From NCBI GenBank assembly GCA_028712075.1, contig JAQTQX010000014.1:1-64000 (forward strand): a DNA stretch of 64,000 nt. Direction: 5' to 3'. This document shows positions 1 to 8,638 of the stretch, one piece after another (positions within the stretch are counted from its first letter, which is position 1; every line of letters starts with the position of its first letter). This DNA is from Desulfuromonadaceae bacterium (lineage in GTDB: Bacteria; Desulfobacterota; Desulfuromonadia; Geobacterales; Pseudopelobacteraceae). Position numbers and translations under genes: made by a program. Under the pieces are notes generated by a model. That model was not told the DNA's origin and made no database searches. It was given only the letters and a program-made list of their open reading frames with translations.

Positions 1-152
1 AACGCTACCGCAATCGCATCATGCACAAGTTCAAATACTACGATGACAAATTCGGCCAGACCCTCTGCACGGGTTGCGGCAGATGTGTGCGGGTCTGTCC
101 GGTCGGGATCGACATCGCGGAGATCGTAGAAGACATCAACAGGAAAGACTGA
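1..152 (+). CDS. C-terminal end of a 4Fe-4S electron-transfer subunit (HydB/AsrA-like), partial
   Basis: The frame is open from the window edge to TGA at 150-152. The visible 49 residues contain a ferredoxin-type cluster motif, CTGCGRCVRVCPVGID, close to the C-terminus. A 4Fe-4S subunit ending this way, followed 6 bp later by an FAD/NAD-binding subunit with a C-terminal 2Fe-2S motif, is the arrangement of the beta and gamma subunits of sulfhydrogenase-type hydrogenases and of AsrA/AsrB of anaerobic sulfite reductase. It would pass electrons between the flavin subunit and a catalytic partner upstream, outside the window. The pairing is seen; the identity of the partner is not. Confidence 0.7.
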   Translation, partial: RYRNRIMHKFKYYDDKFGQTLCTGCGRCVRVCPVGIDIAEIVEDINRKD

Positions 153-158
153 CCATTT

Positions 159-1007
159 ATGTGTAATCACACAAACAAGAATATTTATCTACCGTATCTC
201 GCCACGATTGAAGACATTATCGACGAGACACCGGATGTGCGAACCTTCAAACTGGTCTTTCAGGACGCGCAGGTCAGGGAGAGCTTCAGCTTCCGGGCCG
301 GTCAGTTTGGCGAATATTCCGCGTTTGGTGCCGGAGAATCAACCTTCTGCATCGCTTCCTCACCGACACGGAAGGGATACATCGAATGCTGTTTCCGCTC
401 CGTAGGCAGGGTGACCGAGGAGCTGCGTCGTCTTGAGGTAGGTGACACCATGGGCGTACGCGGCCCGTACGGAAATTCCTTTCCTATTGAGGAGTTCTTC
501 GGTAAAAACATGGTCTTTGTGGCCGGCGGTATCGCACTGCCCCCTTTACGAACACTGATCTGGAACTGCCTCGACCTGCGCGACAAGTTTGGCGACATCA
601 CCATCGTTTATGGCGCCCGGACGGAAAGTGATCTTGTATATAAACGAGAATTACAGGAATGGCAGGATCGTGCGGATGTGCGCCTGATTAAAACCGTTGA
701 TCCGGGAGGAAATAGTCCCGAGTGGGATGGCAAGGTTGGTTTCGTGCCGACAATTCTCGAAGAAACAGCACCATCGGCAGACAACACCATCGCTCTCGTC
801 TGCGGTCCACCGATCATGATTAAATTCACACTGCCGGTACTGGAAAGACTGGGCTTTACTGACGATCAGGTTTATACAACGCTGGAAAACCGTATGAAAT
901 GTGGACTGGGTAAATGCGGGCGCTGCAACGTGGGCAATATTTATGTCTGCAAGGATGGACCGGTTTTCACGGCCATGCAGGTCAAGGCAATGCCGATGGA
1001 GTTTTAA
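159..1007 (+). CDS. FAD/NAD(P)-binding electron-transfer subunit (HydG/AsrB-like)
   Basis: 282 residues. The N-terminal part (about 10-105) is a ferredoxin-reductase FAD domain: RAGQFGEYS followed by FCIASSPT and GVRGPYGNSFP. The middle (about 115-240) is the NAD(P)-binding domain, with FVAGGIALPPLRT and the late CGPPIMIK motif. The C-terminus has four cysteines, in MKCGLGKCGRCNVG and YVCKDGPVF, typical of the 2Fe-2S site of this family. The protein should exchange electrons between NAD(P)H and the iron-sulfur subunit just upstream. The start at 159 has AGGAAAG about 12 bp upstream. It ends 2 bp before the ribbon-helix-helix gene. Whether the complex is a hydrogenase, a sulfite reductase or an aldehyde-oxidoreductase partner cannot be settled here. 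Confidence 0.85.
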   Translation: MCNHTNKNIYLPYLATIEDIIDETPDVRTFKLVFQDAQVRESFSFRAGQFGEYSAFGAGESTFCIASSPTRKGYIECCFRSVGRVTEELRRLEVGDTMGVRGPYGNSFPIEEFFGKNMVFVAGGIALPPLRTLIWNCLDLRDKFGDITIVYGARTESDLVYKRELQEWQDRADVRLIKTVDPGGNSPEWDGKVGFVPTILEETAPSADNTIALVCGPPIMIKFTLPVLERLGFTDDQVYTTLENRMKCGLGKCGRCNVGNIYVCKDGPVFTAMQVKAMPMEF

Positions 1008-1009
1008 TA

Positions 1010-1234
1010 ATGACTACCTCAAAACAGGCTGTGAAAAATACCGGGAAACGACGAAAAAAGCATGCTGTTAATCAAAGAGAATATGCAGCAAAAACAGTTA
1101 TTTCAGTACGTATTTCCGACGAAGAGAAAAAACGTATCGATGAAATCATGTGTAGCATAAATATTAATCGATATTCCGACGTGTTAAAGATTGCTATTCA
1201 GATGTTTCAGGCGGCTGATAATGAAAAATATTAA
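1010..1234 (+). CDS. Small ribbon-helix-helix-like protein
   Basis: 74 residues from the ATG at 1010, two bases after the preceding stop. A longer reading from 914 would lie inside the flavoprotein gene and is unlikely. The N-terminus is very basic (KRRKKH), followed by TVISVRISDEEKKRIDEI and a predicted helix ending in QMFQAA. A short strand plus two helices is the ribbon-helix-helix layout of small DNA-binding proteins. Its last 14 bases overlap the start of the radical SAM gene, so translation is probably coupled. It may regulate this operon, but that is inferred only from size and position. Confidence 0.65.
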   Translation: MTTSKQAVKNTGKRRKKHAVNQREYAAKTVISVRISDEEKKRIDEIMCSININRYSDVLKIAIQMFQAADNEKY

Positions 1235-2561
1235 AAGTCGAATATGTTCTACTGATAGCGGTGAAAGACAACCTTCATTGATGGCATATCCATCCAAGCT
1301 GTTTGTTGAAACGACCACACGGTGCAATCTCGGTTGTGTCATGTGTGTCAAACAAACGTCCGGCTACGAAATATTGGAAGAAGACATGTCTCCCGAAACA
1401 TTCGCCTCTCTGGCACCGGCTTTTCCGCATCTCGAAGCGCTTATACTCAATGGTATCGGCGAACCACTTCTTAATCCGCACCTTGAAATGTTCATTCGTA
1501 CGGCAAAGGCAAAGATGCCGGATAACAGCTGGATCGGCTTCCAGTCCAATGGGCTGCTGCTGACAAATCTGAGGGCAGTTGCCCTGATACATGCTGGATT
1601 GGATCGTATATGCCTCTCTATTGATGCAGCCACGCCAGAAACGTTCCACACACTCAGGGAGGGTGGTGAACTCACCGATATTGAACGCGCCATGGCGGCA
1701 ATTCAAAATGCCATGCGAACATGCAATCGGCCTGACGTGTCTGTCGGCGTAGAATATGTGGTCATGCGCCAAAACCTGACCGAATTGCCAGCGGCTCTCC
1801 GCTGGGCGGCCGATCACGGTGCTACTTTTGCTATTGTTACTCATGTTCTGCCATACGAAGAGCAGCATGCCAGTGAATCGGTCTATAATCTCTGTACGTC
1901 GGAAGCGATAAACCTTTTCAAACAATATGCTGCTGATGCGCTTGAACAGAACCTGGATATATCAACATATTTCGAAGCGCGTTGGAAATACACCCGTACC
2001 CCGGATGAACAGCGACTTGTAAATCTGGTTGGAGATATGAAGGCATGTGCGTCGGAACGAGGTCTGTTTGTTGACATGAAAAAGCTGCTGCAGATGGATA
2101 TCAGTAAGGCCGATGATGTCGCTGAAGTATTCGAAAGAGCGCGGGACGTAGCGCTGCAGTGCGGTCTGGATCTTCGCTTGCCAGATATCAGTCTGCGCGA
2201 AGAACGGCACTGTGGATTTGTTGAAGAGGGTGGTGCATTTATATCTACTGAGGGTAACGTCTCCCCCTGCTATTTTTTGTGGCATCGCTATCGCTGCTTT
2301 GCAAGTGGCTGGAATCAGCAGGTTATTCCCAAAGTTTTTGGTAATGTGAGAGAGAAAAATGTAATGGAGATCTGGAACAGTGATGCATATATATCGTTCC
2401 GGTCACAAGCAGCCGGCTATAACTATCCCGGATGCGCAAATTGCTCTCTGGCACCATGCGATTATGTTCAGAACGATGTCTTCGAACAGGACTGCCACAT
2501 TGGCGATGTCCCCTGTGGCTCCTGTCTGTGGTGTATGGGCGTTTTTCAGTGCATGAGATAA
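1221..2561 (+). CDS. Radical SAM/SPASM-domain protein, putative metalloenzyme maturase
   Basis: 446 residues from the ATG at 1221; an in-frame ATG at 1191 lies inside the upstream gene. The radical SAM cluster motif is TTRCNLGCVMCVKQ (about residues 31-44), followed by a GIGEPLL glycine-rich loop and a TIM-barrel-like middle. The last 120 residues are a cysteine-rich SPASM region with CANCSLAPCDY and CGSCLWCMGVFQCMR, enough to bind one or two extra 4Fe-4S clusters. Radical SAM/SPASM proteins of Geobacter placed beside oxidoreductase subunits have been named putative metalloenzyme maturases. Here the upstream redox subunits and the moeA remnant downstream fit a role with a molybdenum or tungsten enzyme. 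The substrate is unknown. Confidence 0.8.
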   Translation: MKNIKSRICSTDSGERQPSLMAYPSKLFVETTTRCNLGCVMCVKQTSGYEILEEDMSPETFASLAPAFPHLEALILNGIGEPLLNPHLEMFIRTAKAKMPDNSWIGFQSNGLLLTNLRAVALIHAGLDRICLSIDAATPETFHTLREGGELTDIERAMAAIQNAMRTCNRPDVSVGVEYVVMRQNLTELPAALRWAADHGATFAIVTHVLPYEEQHASESVYNLCTSEAINLFKQYAADALEQNLDISTYFEARWKYTRTPDEQRLVNLVGDMKACASERGLFVDMKKLLQMDISKADDVAEVFERARDVALQCGLDLRLPDISLREERHCGFVEEGGAFISTEGNVSPCYFLWHRYRCFASGWNQQVIPKVFGNVREKNVMEIWNSDAYISFRSQAAGYNYPGCANCSLAPCDYVQNDVFEQDCHIGDVPCGSCLWCMGVFQCMR

Positions 2562-2631
2562 CGAAATGAAATATTTCGCGGTGAACCGAGGACTCAAAGC
2601 AAATTATATTGAGGAGCACAATTAACGATGC

Positions 2632-2730
2632 CCTCTTTCGAGGAATCCCGGTAATACGGTTTCGACCATGGTCACCTTCGAATTGTTCGTAAAGCCGGCG
2701 CTCATGAAGATGATGGGAAAAGGAGGGTGA
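2632..2730 (+). pseudogene. Decayed 3' end of a moeA-like molybdopterin molybdotransferase gene
   Basis: The frame ending in TGA at 2728-2730 reads NPGNTVSTMVTFELFVKPAL and then MKMMGKGG. This closely resembles the MoeA segment containing PGNPVS and then TFELFVRPAL. Only about 30 codons remain and a stop (TAA, 2623-2625) precedes them in frame, so it is a fragment. Its position just behind the radical SAM gene suggests that a molybdenum/tungsten-cofactor gene once ended this operon. The match is from memory of the family. Confidence 0.6.
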
Positions 2731-2816
2731 TCCGGCCTTTCACCTCGGCAGTATTGAGAGAGGAGTTTTGCAAAAAACCGTGAAAGTTTAAACATATTGA
2801 ATTATACAAATAAAAA

Positions 2817-2843
2817 ACTGGCCAGGTATTTTTCCTGGCCAGT
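2817..2843 (-). terminator. Rho-independent terminator of tRNA-Val
   Basis: A perfect 10-bp stem, ACTGGCCAGG paired with CCTGGCCAGT around a 7-base loop. Read on the minus strand it is followed by TTTTTTATTTG. It lies 9 bp beyond the 3' end of the minus-strand tRNA-Val. Confidence 0.85.
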
Positions 2844-2851
2844 CAAGTTTA

Positions 2852-2926
2852 TGGTGGGCGCAGCAGGGTTCGAACCTGCGACCCCTGCCGTGTGAAGGCA
2901 GTGCTCTCCCGCTGAGCTATGCGCCC
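2852..2926 (-). tRNA. tRNA-Val (anticodon CAC)
   Basis: The minus strand folds as a complete 75-nt tRNA with encoded CCA. The acceptor is GGGCGCA/TGCGCCC, and the anticodon stem CTGCC/GGCAG encloses the loop TTCACAC, giving anticodon CAC (valine, GUG). The T-loop is GTTCGAA-like. A strong terminator follows on the same strand. Confidence 0.95.
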
Positions 2927-2935
2927 GTAATATTT

Positions 2936-3409
2936 CTAGTTTTCAGTCATAAAATGTTTTTCGTACAAATCTTCAAGAGCTTGAAGGTGACGCTTCTCTT
3001 CCTGATGAAGCTGGGCAAACAGCTTCCCCATCGGAGCTCCTTCACAACCGCTTGATACTTTCTGGTAGTAGTCTGCCGCTCCTTTTTCCAGATGAATTGC
3101 ATATATAAGAGCCTCACGAACTCCTGAGTGAGGGCCAAGTTCCTCTTTTTTAAATATATAGCCCAAGTTCATCGTCGGTACTGGCTTGTCAAGATCTTCG
3201 CCCCCATCCATACGCCCGTCCAACAGAGCCTTTTCAAGCTGCTGCTTGTGATTAAGCTCATCCAGTGCATTGCCGCGCAGCAAGTCCCTGGCTCCCTTGT
3301 CTTTTAACTGACGGATTGCCGAGAGGTAGTTGCGAAAGCCTTCCTCCTCCATGGTTATTGCCATTTCAATTGCTGCGTCAAATGTATAACAAACCTGATC
3401 TTCGCTCAT
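2936..3409 (-). CDS. Ferritin-like/rubrerythrin-type diiron domain protein
   Basis: 157 residues starting MSEDQVCYTF at 3409, preceded by GGAGG. Four-helix content carries E-x-x-H pairs (DELNHKQQL near residue 54 and QEEKRHLQAL near the C-terminus) and upstream glutamates (EMAITMEEEGF), the ligand pattern of rubrerythrin-type diiron sites. There is no C-terminal rubredoxin CxxC domain. Such proteins handle peroxide or iron in anaerobes. The gene starts one base after the stop of the cyclophilin gene, so both are probably on one transcript. A longer frame up to 3469 would run into that gene and is not preferred. Confidence 0.75.
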   Translation of the reverse strand: MSEDQVCYTFDAAIEMAITMEEEGFRNYLSAIRQLKDKGARDLLRGNALDELNHKQQLEKALLDGRMDGGEDLDKPVPTMNLGYIFKKEELGPHSGVREALIYAIHLEKGAADYYQKVSSGCEGAPMGKLFAQLHQEEKRHLQALEDLYEKHFMTEN

Positions 3410-3410
3410 A

Positions 3411-3932
3411 TCAGGCCTCCTGCTCAAGCAACCGTGCCGAAGTAATAAACACCGGTTCCAGAGGGACATCGGTATGCCCGTTTTTGCTCCCGGTTTTTAC
3501 AGCACGGATTTGATCAACGACATCCATGCCGTCAAGTACCTGACCGAATACGCAGTAGCCGAAATGATCTTGATGCTTTCCTTTGTGATCAAGAAAGGCA
3601 TTATCAACCGTGTTGATGAAAAACTGACAGGTTGCCGAATCAACAACAGCCGTGCGGGCCATGGCGAGAGTGCCACGTGTATTTTTAAGACCGTTGGTGG
3701 CTTCATTCTTTATGGCAAATTTTGGTTTTTTTACCTCAAGGCTTTCATTCATGCCACCACCCTGAATCATAAAATCCTTGATGACACGGTGGAATACCAG
3801 CCCGTCGTAATGACCTTCTTTGACATACGAGAGAAAATTCCTGACGGTGATTGGTGCTTTTTCTTTGAACAATTCAACTTTGATCGCGCCCATGGATGTT
3901 TCCAGCATAACCTGCGGATTTTGTTCAGACAT
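3411..3932 (-). CDS. Peptidyl-prolyl cis-trans isomerase, cyclophilin type
   Basis: 173 residues from the ATG at 3932, chosen because GGAGGG lies 5 bp upstream; a further in-frame ATG at 3962 lacks a ribosome site. Cyclophilin hallmarks are present: APITVRNFLSYVKEGHYDGL, FHRVIKDFMIQGG, GTLAMAR, SATCQFFINT and YCVFGQVLDGMDVVD. No signal peptide is visible, so it should act in the cytoplasm. It lies upstream of and abuts the ferritin-like gene. Confidence 0.92.
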   Translation of the reverse strand: MSEQNPQVMLETSMGAIKVELFKEKAPITVRNFLSYVKEGHYDGLVFHRVIKDFMIQGGGMNESLEVKKPKFAIKNEATNGLKNTRGTLAMARTAVVDSATCQFFINTVDNAFLDHKGKHQDHFGYCVFGQVLDGMDVVDQIRAVKTGSKNGHTDVPLEPVFITSARLLEQEA

Positions 3933-4041
3933 CTGATCCCTCCGAAAATAGTAAAAATGCACTGCATCACAAACTACTAATTACTACGAATATGCCCGAT
4001 AATACAAAAGAAAAATCCGGAATTGCTACTGTTTCCGATAG

Positions 4042-5028
4042 TTACTGAATTTTCAAAACGATTTTACCAAAGTGTTTATCTTCCTCCATCATGCGATGGG
4101 CGGCCGCCACCTGATCGATGGTGAATACTTTCTCAATGATTGGCACAACACTGCGATCGGCAAACTTCGGCAGTGCACGCCGGGTAAATTCTGCTACTAT
4201 GTCTCCCTTTTCACTGACCGGGCGGGAACGGAGAACGCTGCCGATAATCTGCTGACGCTTCACCATCATCAACGCAAGGTTAAGTTCAGCTTTTATCCCG
4301 CTGACCACACCGATAATAACCAATCGCCCTTTATAGCCGAGCGAATTCATGTTGGGGGCAAGATATTTGGCACCAACATGATCAAGGATCAAGTCAACAC
4401 CCTTCTTGTTGGTAAAGTCTTTTACGACTTCAGTGAAATCGGGAGTTTCATGGAAATTTATCAGAAAATCGGCACCAAGATTCTTAACCCGCTCCATCTT
4501 TGCGGGAGAAGCGGTGACAATCAGCTTGCTGGACGGGGTCAGAGCTTTACAGAGCTGGATAGCCGCTGTATTCACGCCACCTCCGCCACCGTGGAGAATG
4601 GCGGTCTGGGAATCCTTGAATTCACCAATCATAAACACATTCAGGAATGCCGTAATATATGATTCACAGACACAGGCAGCTTCTTCATAACTCATACTCT
4701 CCGGAATGCGCATCAAATGGCTGGCATATGCCACGGCAAATTCAGCATAACCGCCGCCGCCGACCAGTGTCATAACACGATCACCTACCTGCCAACCGGT
4801 AACGCCGGCACCAAGAGCCTCGACAACACCGGCGACTTCCAGCCCAAGAATTTCCGAATCCCCTGCCGGTGGTGGATATTTACCTTCACGTTGAACAAGA
4901 TCCGGCCGGTTAACAGATGTCGCCAAAACCTTGACAAGAACCTGCCCTTCGGCAGGAAGCGGTTTTTCAACCTCACCAACTCTGAGAACATCAACACCGC
5001 CAAAAGCGTCCATCAATATTGCCTTCAT
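4042..5028 (-). CDS. NAD(P)H quinone oxidoreductase, zinc-free MDR family (PIG3-like)
   Basis: 328 residues from MKAILMDAFGG at 5028, with AGGAGG 10 bp upstream; the frame extends 108 codons further upstream without a better start. GroES-like N-terminus (VLVKVLATSVNRPDLVQREG), the QOR signature region (VGDRVMTLVGGGGYAEF), and a Rossmann motif ILHGGGGGVNTAAIQLCK. The structural-zinc cysteines of alcohol dehydrogenases are absent, as in quinone oxidoreductases. It probably reduces quinones or enones with NADPH in the cytoplasm. It is divergent from surE, with about 180 bp of shared intergenic DNA. Confidence 0.85.
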   Translation of the reverse strand: MKAILMDAFGGVDVLRVGEVEKPLPAEGQVLVKVLATSVNRPDLVQREGKYPPPAGDSEILGLEVAGVVEALGAGVTGWQVGDRVMTLVGGGGYAEFAVAYASHLMRIPESMSYEEAACVCESYITAFLNVFMIGEFKDSQTAILHGGGGGVNTAAIQLCKALTPSSKLIVTASPAKMERVKNLGADFLINFHETPDFTEVVKDFTNKKGVDLILDHVGAKYLAPNMNSLGYKGRLVIIGVVSGIKAELNLALMMVKRQQIIGSVLRSRPVSEKGDIVAEFTRRALPKFADRSVVPIIEKVFTIDQVAAAHRMMEEDKHFGKIVLKIQ

Positions 5029-5141
5029 ATCGCGCAACCTCCTGCTGAATTGTGTGGTGCCGGTACCCGCCAATCTGCTACCGCCCGAATGTAACCACTT
5101 ACAACTGTTTTGTAAACACAAAATCAGAATTTGTGAACAGC

Positions 5142-5170
5142 TTGATTTACCATGATTTTTCTGCGATAAA
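5142..5170 (+). promoter_or_regulatory. Possible sigma-70-type promoter for surE-pcm-rpoS
   Basis: TTGATT (5142-5147) and GATAAA (5165-5170) are separated by 17 bp and lie 38 bp before the surE start. The spacing is right, but both boxes are imperfect, so this is only a candidate. Confidence 0.35.
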
Positions 5171-5208
5171 AGACCGCGTTTCAAAACGATCTTACAAGAG
5201 GATTCTCC

Positions 5209-5952
5209 ATGAACATTCTGGTTACCAACGATGATGGTATCCACGCCGCTGGCATTCGTGCACTGGCTGAAGCGATGAAGGAGATTGGCACGGTTACTGT
5301 AGTGGCACCAGATCGTGAGCGTAGCGCGGTCGGACATTCCCTGACCCTGCACTCACCGTTGCGGGTATTCGAGCTTCGTAAAGGGTGGTACGCCATTGAC
5401 GGAACCCCGACCGACTGTGTCAACATGGGTATTCACTCGCTGCTGCCGGTGGCACCTGATCTGGTGGTCTCTGGAATTAATCACGGTGCAAACCTGGGCG
5501 ACGATGTCACATATTCCGGCACAGTTGCGGCTGCAATGGAGGCAAATCTGATGGGCATTCCTGCTATCGCCTTTTCTCTGGCAACGTTCCAGCCGAGCAA
5601 TAATTTTACCGACGCGGCTCAGGTAGCTGTGCAGGTTGCCCGTCAGGTAATAGCTCATAGCCTCCCCGACGACACCTTTCTCAATGTCAATATTCCTGAT
5701 TTTCCGCTGGACCGTATTAAGCCCCCTTTGATTACACGTCAGGGGAAACGATCTTTTATCGGAACGATAGTTGATAAAACTGACCCGCGCGGAAGGAAAT
5801 ATTTCTGGGTCGGCAGTGAGGAGCCGCAACACCATGATGAACAAGGAACGGACTTTCACGCGATCAATCGGCGTCATGTTTCGATCACCCCGCTCCACCT
5901 GGACCTGACAAATCATAAAACGCTGCCGATTCTTGCTGAATGGACATTCTGA
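5209..5952 (+). CDS. surE: 5'-nucleotidase SurE
   Basis: 247 residues, full family length. It begins with the metal-binding MNILVTNDDGIHAAGI, followed by the VVAPDRERSAVGHSLT segment, TPTDCVNMG and the VVSGINHGANLGDDVTYSGT motif that completes the divalent-metal nucleotidase site. Known SurE enzymes dephosphorylate nucleoside monophosphates and short polyphosphate. AGAGGA lies 8 bp before the ATG. The order surE-pcm-rpoS is the same stationary-phase cluster as in E. coli, here without nlpD. Confidence 0.95.
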   Translation: MNILVTNDDGIHAAGIRALAEAMKEIGTVTVVAPDRERSAVGHSLTLHSPLRVFELRKGWYAIDGTPTDCVNMGIHSLLPVAPDLVVSGINHGANLGDDVTYSGTVAAAMEANLMGIPAIAFSLATFQPSNNFTDAAQVAVQVARQVIAHSLPDDTFLNVNIPDFPLDRIKPPLITRQGKRSFIGTIVDKTDPRGRKYFWVGSEEPQHHDEQGTDFHAINRRHVSITPLHLDLTNHKTLPILAEWTF

Positions 5953-6080
5953 CACGTATGGACATTCATGAATTCTCCTGTTATAGTCACCCCCGCTTTG
6001 GACCTCAAAGCTGTCGGCGCATGGCTTTGGCAGGTAGTTATTCGCAAATAATTGCATAGAGAACAGGTGTGTGACCTTCA

Positions 6081-6734
6081 TTGAACTTTGAGATTCTTAG
6101 AAAAAATATGGTACAGAGCCAAATTGTGGCACGAGGCATCAGTGATCAACGAGTTATTGATGCCATGCTGAAGATTCCCCGACATCTTTTCGTGCAGGAA
6201 GCATTTGCCGCACAGGCATACAGTGACTCCCCCCTCCCAATCGGTGAAAAACAGACCATCTCACAACCATACATTGTTGCCTTGATGACGGAAAAACTGG
6301 TTTTAACCGGTTCAGAAAAAGTGCTGGAAATCGGGACCGGTTCCGGGTACCAGACTGCGCTGCTTTCAGTACTTGCCGACCGGGTCTGTTCTGCCGAGCG
6401 CATTCGCCCGCTCGCTCTGAGAGCCAGAAAGTGCCTTGACTCCCTGAAACTTTTCAATGTGCAACTGCGTATAAATGACAGTAACAACAGCCCGGTAGGA
6501 TGGGATGAAGAGGCTCCTTTTGACGCCATAATCGTCACCGCAGGTGCACCTGCGATACCTGCCGTGTTAATGGATCAGCTTGCCGTTGGTGGCCGGTTGG
6601 TAATCCCCGTCGGAACTGATTCCGACCAGCGCTTACTTACCATTAGCAAGGATGAGAATGGTGAACTGCTACAGGAGTCGTCAGTGGCATGCCGTTTTGT
6701 ACCGCTTATCGGCAGGGAGGGGTGGCAATCGTGA
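6081..6734 (+). CDS. pcm: Protein-L-isoaspartate O-methyltransferase
   Basis: 217 residues when started at the TTG at 6081, giving [20 protein letters not shown], the usual length and N-terminus of the family. An ATG at 6108 lacks a ribosome site. SAM-binding motif I is [16 protein letters not shown], and the substrate region includes [20 protein letters not shown]. It repairs isoaspartyl residues in aged proteins in the cytoplasm. Its TGA overlaps the GTG start of rpoS (GTGA), indicating translational coupling. Confidence 0.93.
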   Translation: MNFEILRKNMVQSQIVARGISDQRVIDAMLKIPRHLFVQEAFAAQAYSDSPLPIGEKQTISQPYIVALMTEKLVLTGSEKVLEIGTGSGYQTALLSVLADRVCSAERIRPLALRARKCLDSLKLFNVQLRINDSNNSPVGWDEEAPFDAIIVTAGAPAIPAVLMDQLAVGGRLVIPVGTDSDQRLLTISKDENGELLQESSVACRFVPLIGREGWQS

Positions 6735-7741
6735 AACCGGTTGAATTTGAGGAGGAAGCTCTTTTACATCTTGATATTATTGATACTCAGACACTTTCCA
6801 ACGACTTGCCTCTTATCGGGTTATCTGCGTTGGCTCTGGGGGAAATCGCAGAACCGTTGCTTCTCGTGGATGACGATATCATCGAGGAAGAAGTCGAAGA
6901 GGAAATCCCGTTACAGGAACTTGAGCGGTATGACGATGCCATCAAGATTTATCTGCGTGACATCCAGCTTACACCACTCCTGAATGCTGATTCTGAAAAG
7001 GCTCTTGCACAAAAAATCGAGCAGGGTGATGAAGCCGCCCGAAACAAGATGATTGAATCAAATCTCCGTCTTGTGGTCAAAATTGCCAAACGTTACATTA
7101 ACCGTGGTCTGCCCCTGCTAGACCTTATCGAGGAAGGCAACCTCGGCCTGATTAAATCTGTAGAGCGCTTCAATCTGGCCAAGGAGTGCCGTTTCTCTAC
7201 ATATGCCACCTGGTGGATTCGCCAGTCTATTGAGCGCGCGCTTATCAACCAGTCCCGCACAATTCGTTTGCCCGTTCACGTATCGGACGACATTGGACGC
7301 ATGATACGAACGACCCGCAGATTGTCACATGAACTGAACAGGGAACCGTCCATCAAGGAAATTGCCGATGCCATGAAGGCAAAAATACAGCATGTCAGCC
7401 GATTGATGACATTGTTGCGTCACGCTTGTTCAATCGAGGCCCCCATTGGGGACGGTAATGATTTCAGTCTGATTGATACCATCGAAGATTGTTCAATAAC
7501 GTCTCCTTCGCTTATGATTGAGAACATCAACATATTTGATTTAATCTCGCAACACTTTCAAAAGCTCTCTGAACATGAGCAGAAAATTCTGACGCTCCGT
7601 TTTGGTCTTGATGATAACGAGCCACAAACGCTGGATGTTATTGGACAACAATTTGGCGTCACTCGGGAAAGAATCCGGCAAATTGAAGCAAAAAGTCTCG
7701 ACAAATTAAAGGCCTACTACATACAAAGTCAGGTGAAATAA
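6731..7741 (+). CDS. rpoS: RNA polymerase sigma factor RpoS
   Basis: 336 residues from the GTG at 6731, which has AGGGAGGGG just upstream and overlaps the pcm stop. An acidic N-terminus is followed by region 1.2 ([16 protein letters not shown]), region 2 ([45 protein letters not shown]), region 3, and region 4 ([27 protein letters not shown]). Group 2 sigma factor layout plus the surE-pcm context identify it as RpoS, the general stress and stationary-phase sigma factor. The acidic N-terminal 60 residues are less conserved. Confidence 0.93.
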   Translation: MKPVEFEEEALLHLDIIDTQTLSNDLPLIGLSALALGEIAEPLLLVDDDIIEEEVEEEIPLQELERYDDAIKIYLRDIQLTPLLNADSEKALAQKIEQGDEAARNKMIESNLRLVVKIAKRYINRGLPLLDLIEEGNLGLIKSVERFNLAKECRFSTYATWWIRQSIERALINQSRTIRLPVHVSDDIGRMIRTTRRLSHELNREPSIKEIADAMKAKIQHVSRLMTLLRHACSIEAPIGDGNDFSLIDTIEDCSITSPSLMIENINIFDLISQHFQKLSEHEQKILTLRFGLDDNEPQTLDVIGQQFGVTRERIRQIEAKSLDKLKAYYIQSQVK

Positions 7742-7763
7742 CTCTAAACCAGGAGAGCCGACC

Positions 7764-8279
7764 ATGAATGACTTAAAACATATCATTCGGGATATCCCCG
7801 ATTTCCCCAAAAAAGGGATCATCTTCAAGGATATCACCACGTTGCTTCAGGACGCACAATCTTATCAGAAAATGATTGATTTGATCGCCCATCGCTACAT
7901 CGGCAAACGAATCGACAAAGTCGTCGGAGTTGAAGCACGCGGATTCATTATTGGCTCAGCACTGGCATACAAGCTGTGTGCGGGTGTCGTACTGGTTCGT
8001 AAACCGGGTAAACTCCCTTCTGAAACTTTCAGTAAAACGTATGATCTTGAATATGGCACCGATACACTCGAAATCCATAAAGATGCCATCAAGCCTGGCG
8101 AACGCATCCTGATTGCTGATGACCTGCTCGCCACCGGCGGTACCATGGCAGCTGTTGTAGACATGGTTCAAAGCATGGGGGGGGAAATTGTTGAGTGCAG
8201 TTTCATGGCAGAGCTCGATTTTCTTGAAGGGCGTAAACGATTACCGGAGGGAAAAGTGTTTTCGCTTTTGAATTTCTGA
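7764..8279 (+). CDS. apt: Adenine phosphoribosyltransferase
   Basis: 171 residues, typical length. N-terminal [19 protein letters not shown], then [19 protein letters not shown], and the PRPP-binding loop [17 protein letters not shown]. It converts adenine and PRPP to AMP in purine salvage. CAGGAGAG lies about 8 bp before the ATG. It follows rpoS by 22 bp and may share its transcript. The next gene is the tRNA-Arg that anchors the genomic island. Confidence 0.95.
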   Translation: MNDLKHIIRDIPDFPKKGIIFKDITTLLQDAQSYQKMIDLIAHRYIGKRIDKVVGVEARGFIIGSALAYKLCAGVVLVRKPGKLPSETFSKTYDLEYGTDTLEIHKDAIKPGERILIADDLLATGGTMAAVVDMVQSMGGEIVECSFMAELDFLEGRKRLPEGKVFSLLNF

Positions 8280-8338
8280 TTTTTTAAAGGTGTTGAAGAG
8301 GGTGTACTTCTCTGATATACCACAACAGCTTTTGACTA

Positions 8339-8415
8339 GTCCCCGTAGCTCAGCAGGATAGAGCACTTCCCTCCTAAGGAAGGGGCCGGTCGTTCGAATC
8401 GACTCGGGGACGCCA
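8339..8415 (+). tRNA. tRNA-Arg (anticodon CCU), island insertion site
   Basis: A 77-nt complete tRNA with encoded CCA. The acceptor is GTCCCCG/CGGGGAC, the anticodon stem CTTCC/GGAAG encloses CTCCTAA (anticodon CCT), and the T-stem is GGTCG/CGACT around TTCGAAT. Its 3' 43-45 bases recur at 17929-17973 and 22886-22928, so it is the attachment site used by at least two integrations. The 3' end present now was probably supplied by the most recent element. Confidence 0.96.
8371..8415 (+). repeat. Attachment-site copy 1 (attL, inside tRNA-Arg)
   Basis: The last 45 bases of tRNA-Arg, from CTCCTAAGGAAG to the CCA. Bases 8373-8415 are identical to copy 3, and the 45 bases match copy 2 with two compensating T-stem changes. 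Confidence 0.92.
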
Positions 8416-8421
8416 AATATC

Positions 8422-8451
8422 AATAGGTTACGGCTTGCGCTGTAACCTATT
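8422..8451 (+). terminator. Terminator behind tRNA-Arg (supplied by unit A)
   Basis: AATAGGTTAC and GTAACCTATT form a 10-bp stem around a 10-base loop, followed by TTGCGTTTTT. It lies 7 bp after the tRNA. Each other copy of the attachment site also has a hairpin terminator 9 bp downstream, but with a different sequence. Confidence 0.8.
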
Positions 8452-8466
8452 TTGCGTTTTTGACAG

Positions 8467-8488
8467 TTTATTCATCCTTTATTCATAC
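8467..8488 (+). repeat. 11-bp tandem doublet, probable integrase arm sites (left end of unit A)
   Basis: TTTATTCATCC is followed directly by TTTATTCATAC. The same motif occurs as a doublet near the right end of unit A at 17753-17773. An 11-bp period places both sites on one face of the helix, as expected for arm-type integrase or excisionase binding. Function is inferred. Confidence 0.5.
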
Positions 8489-8638
8489 TTTTTTCATTGG
8501 TCAGAAGAGAATTGTTTTGAAACTTTTTGACGATATAAACCGGCTTCCCTGTCAAGGGTTCCCGGTTTTTGTTTACATCCATCATAACAAAGCGTATGTA
8601 TTGGCAGTTGTTAAGGATAGCAACTAAAGGAGTTTTAA

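Noticed and set aside
914..1009. Longer N-terminus for the ribbon-helix-helix protein
   Set aside because: It would read through the end of the flavoprotein gene in another frame; the ATG at 1010 directly behind the stop fits better.
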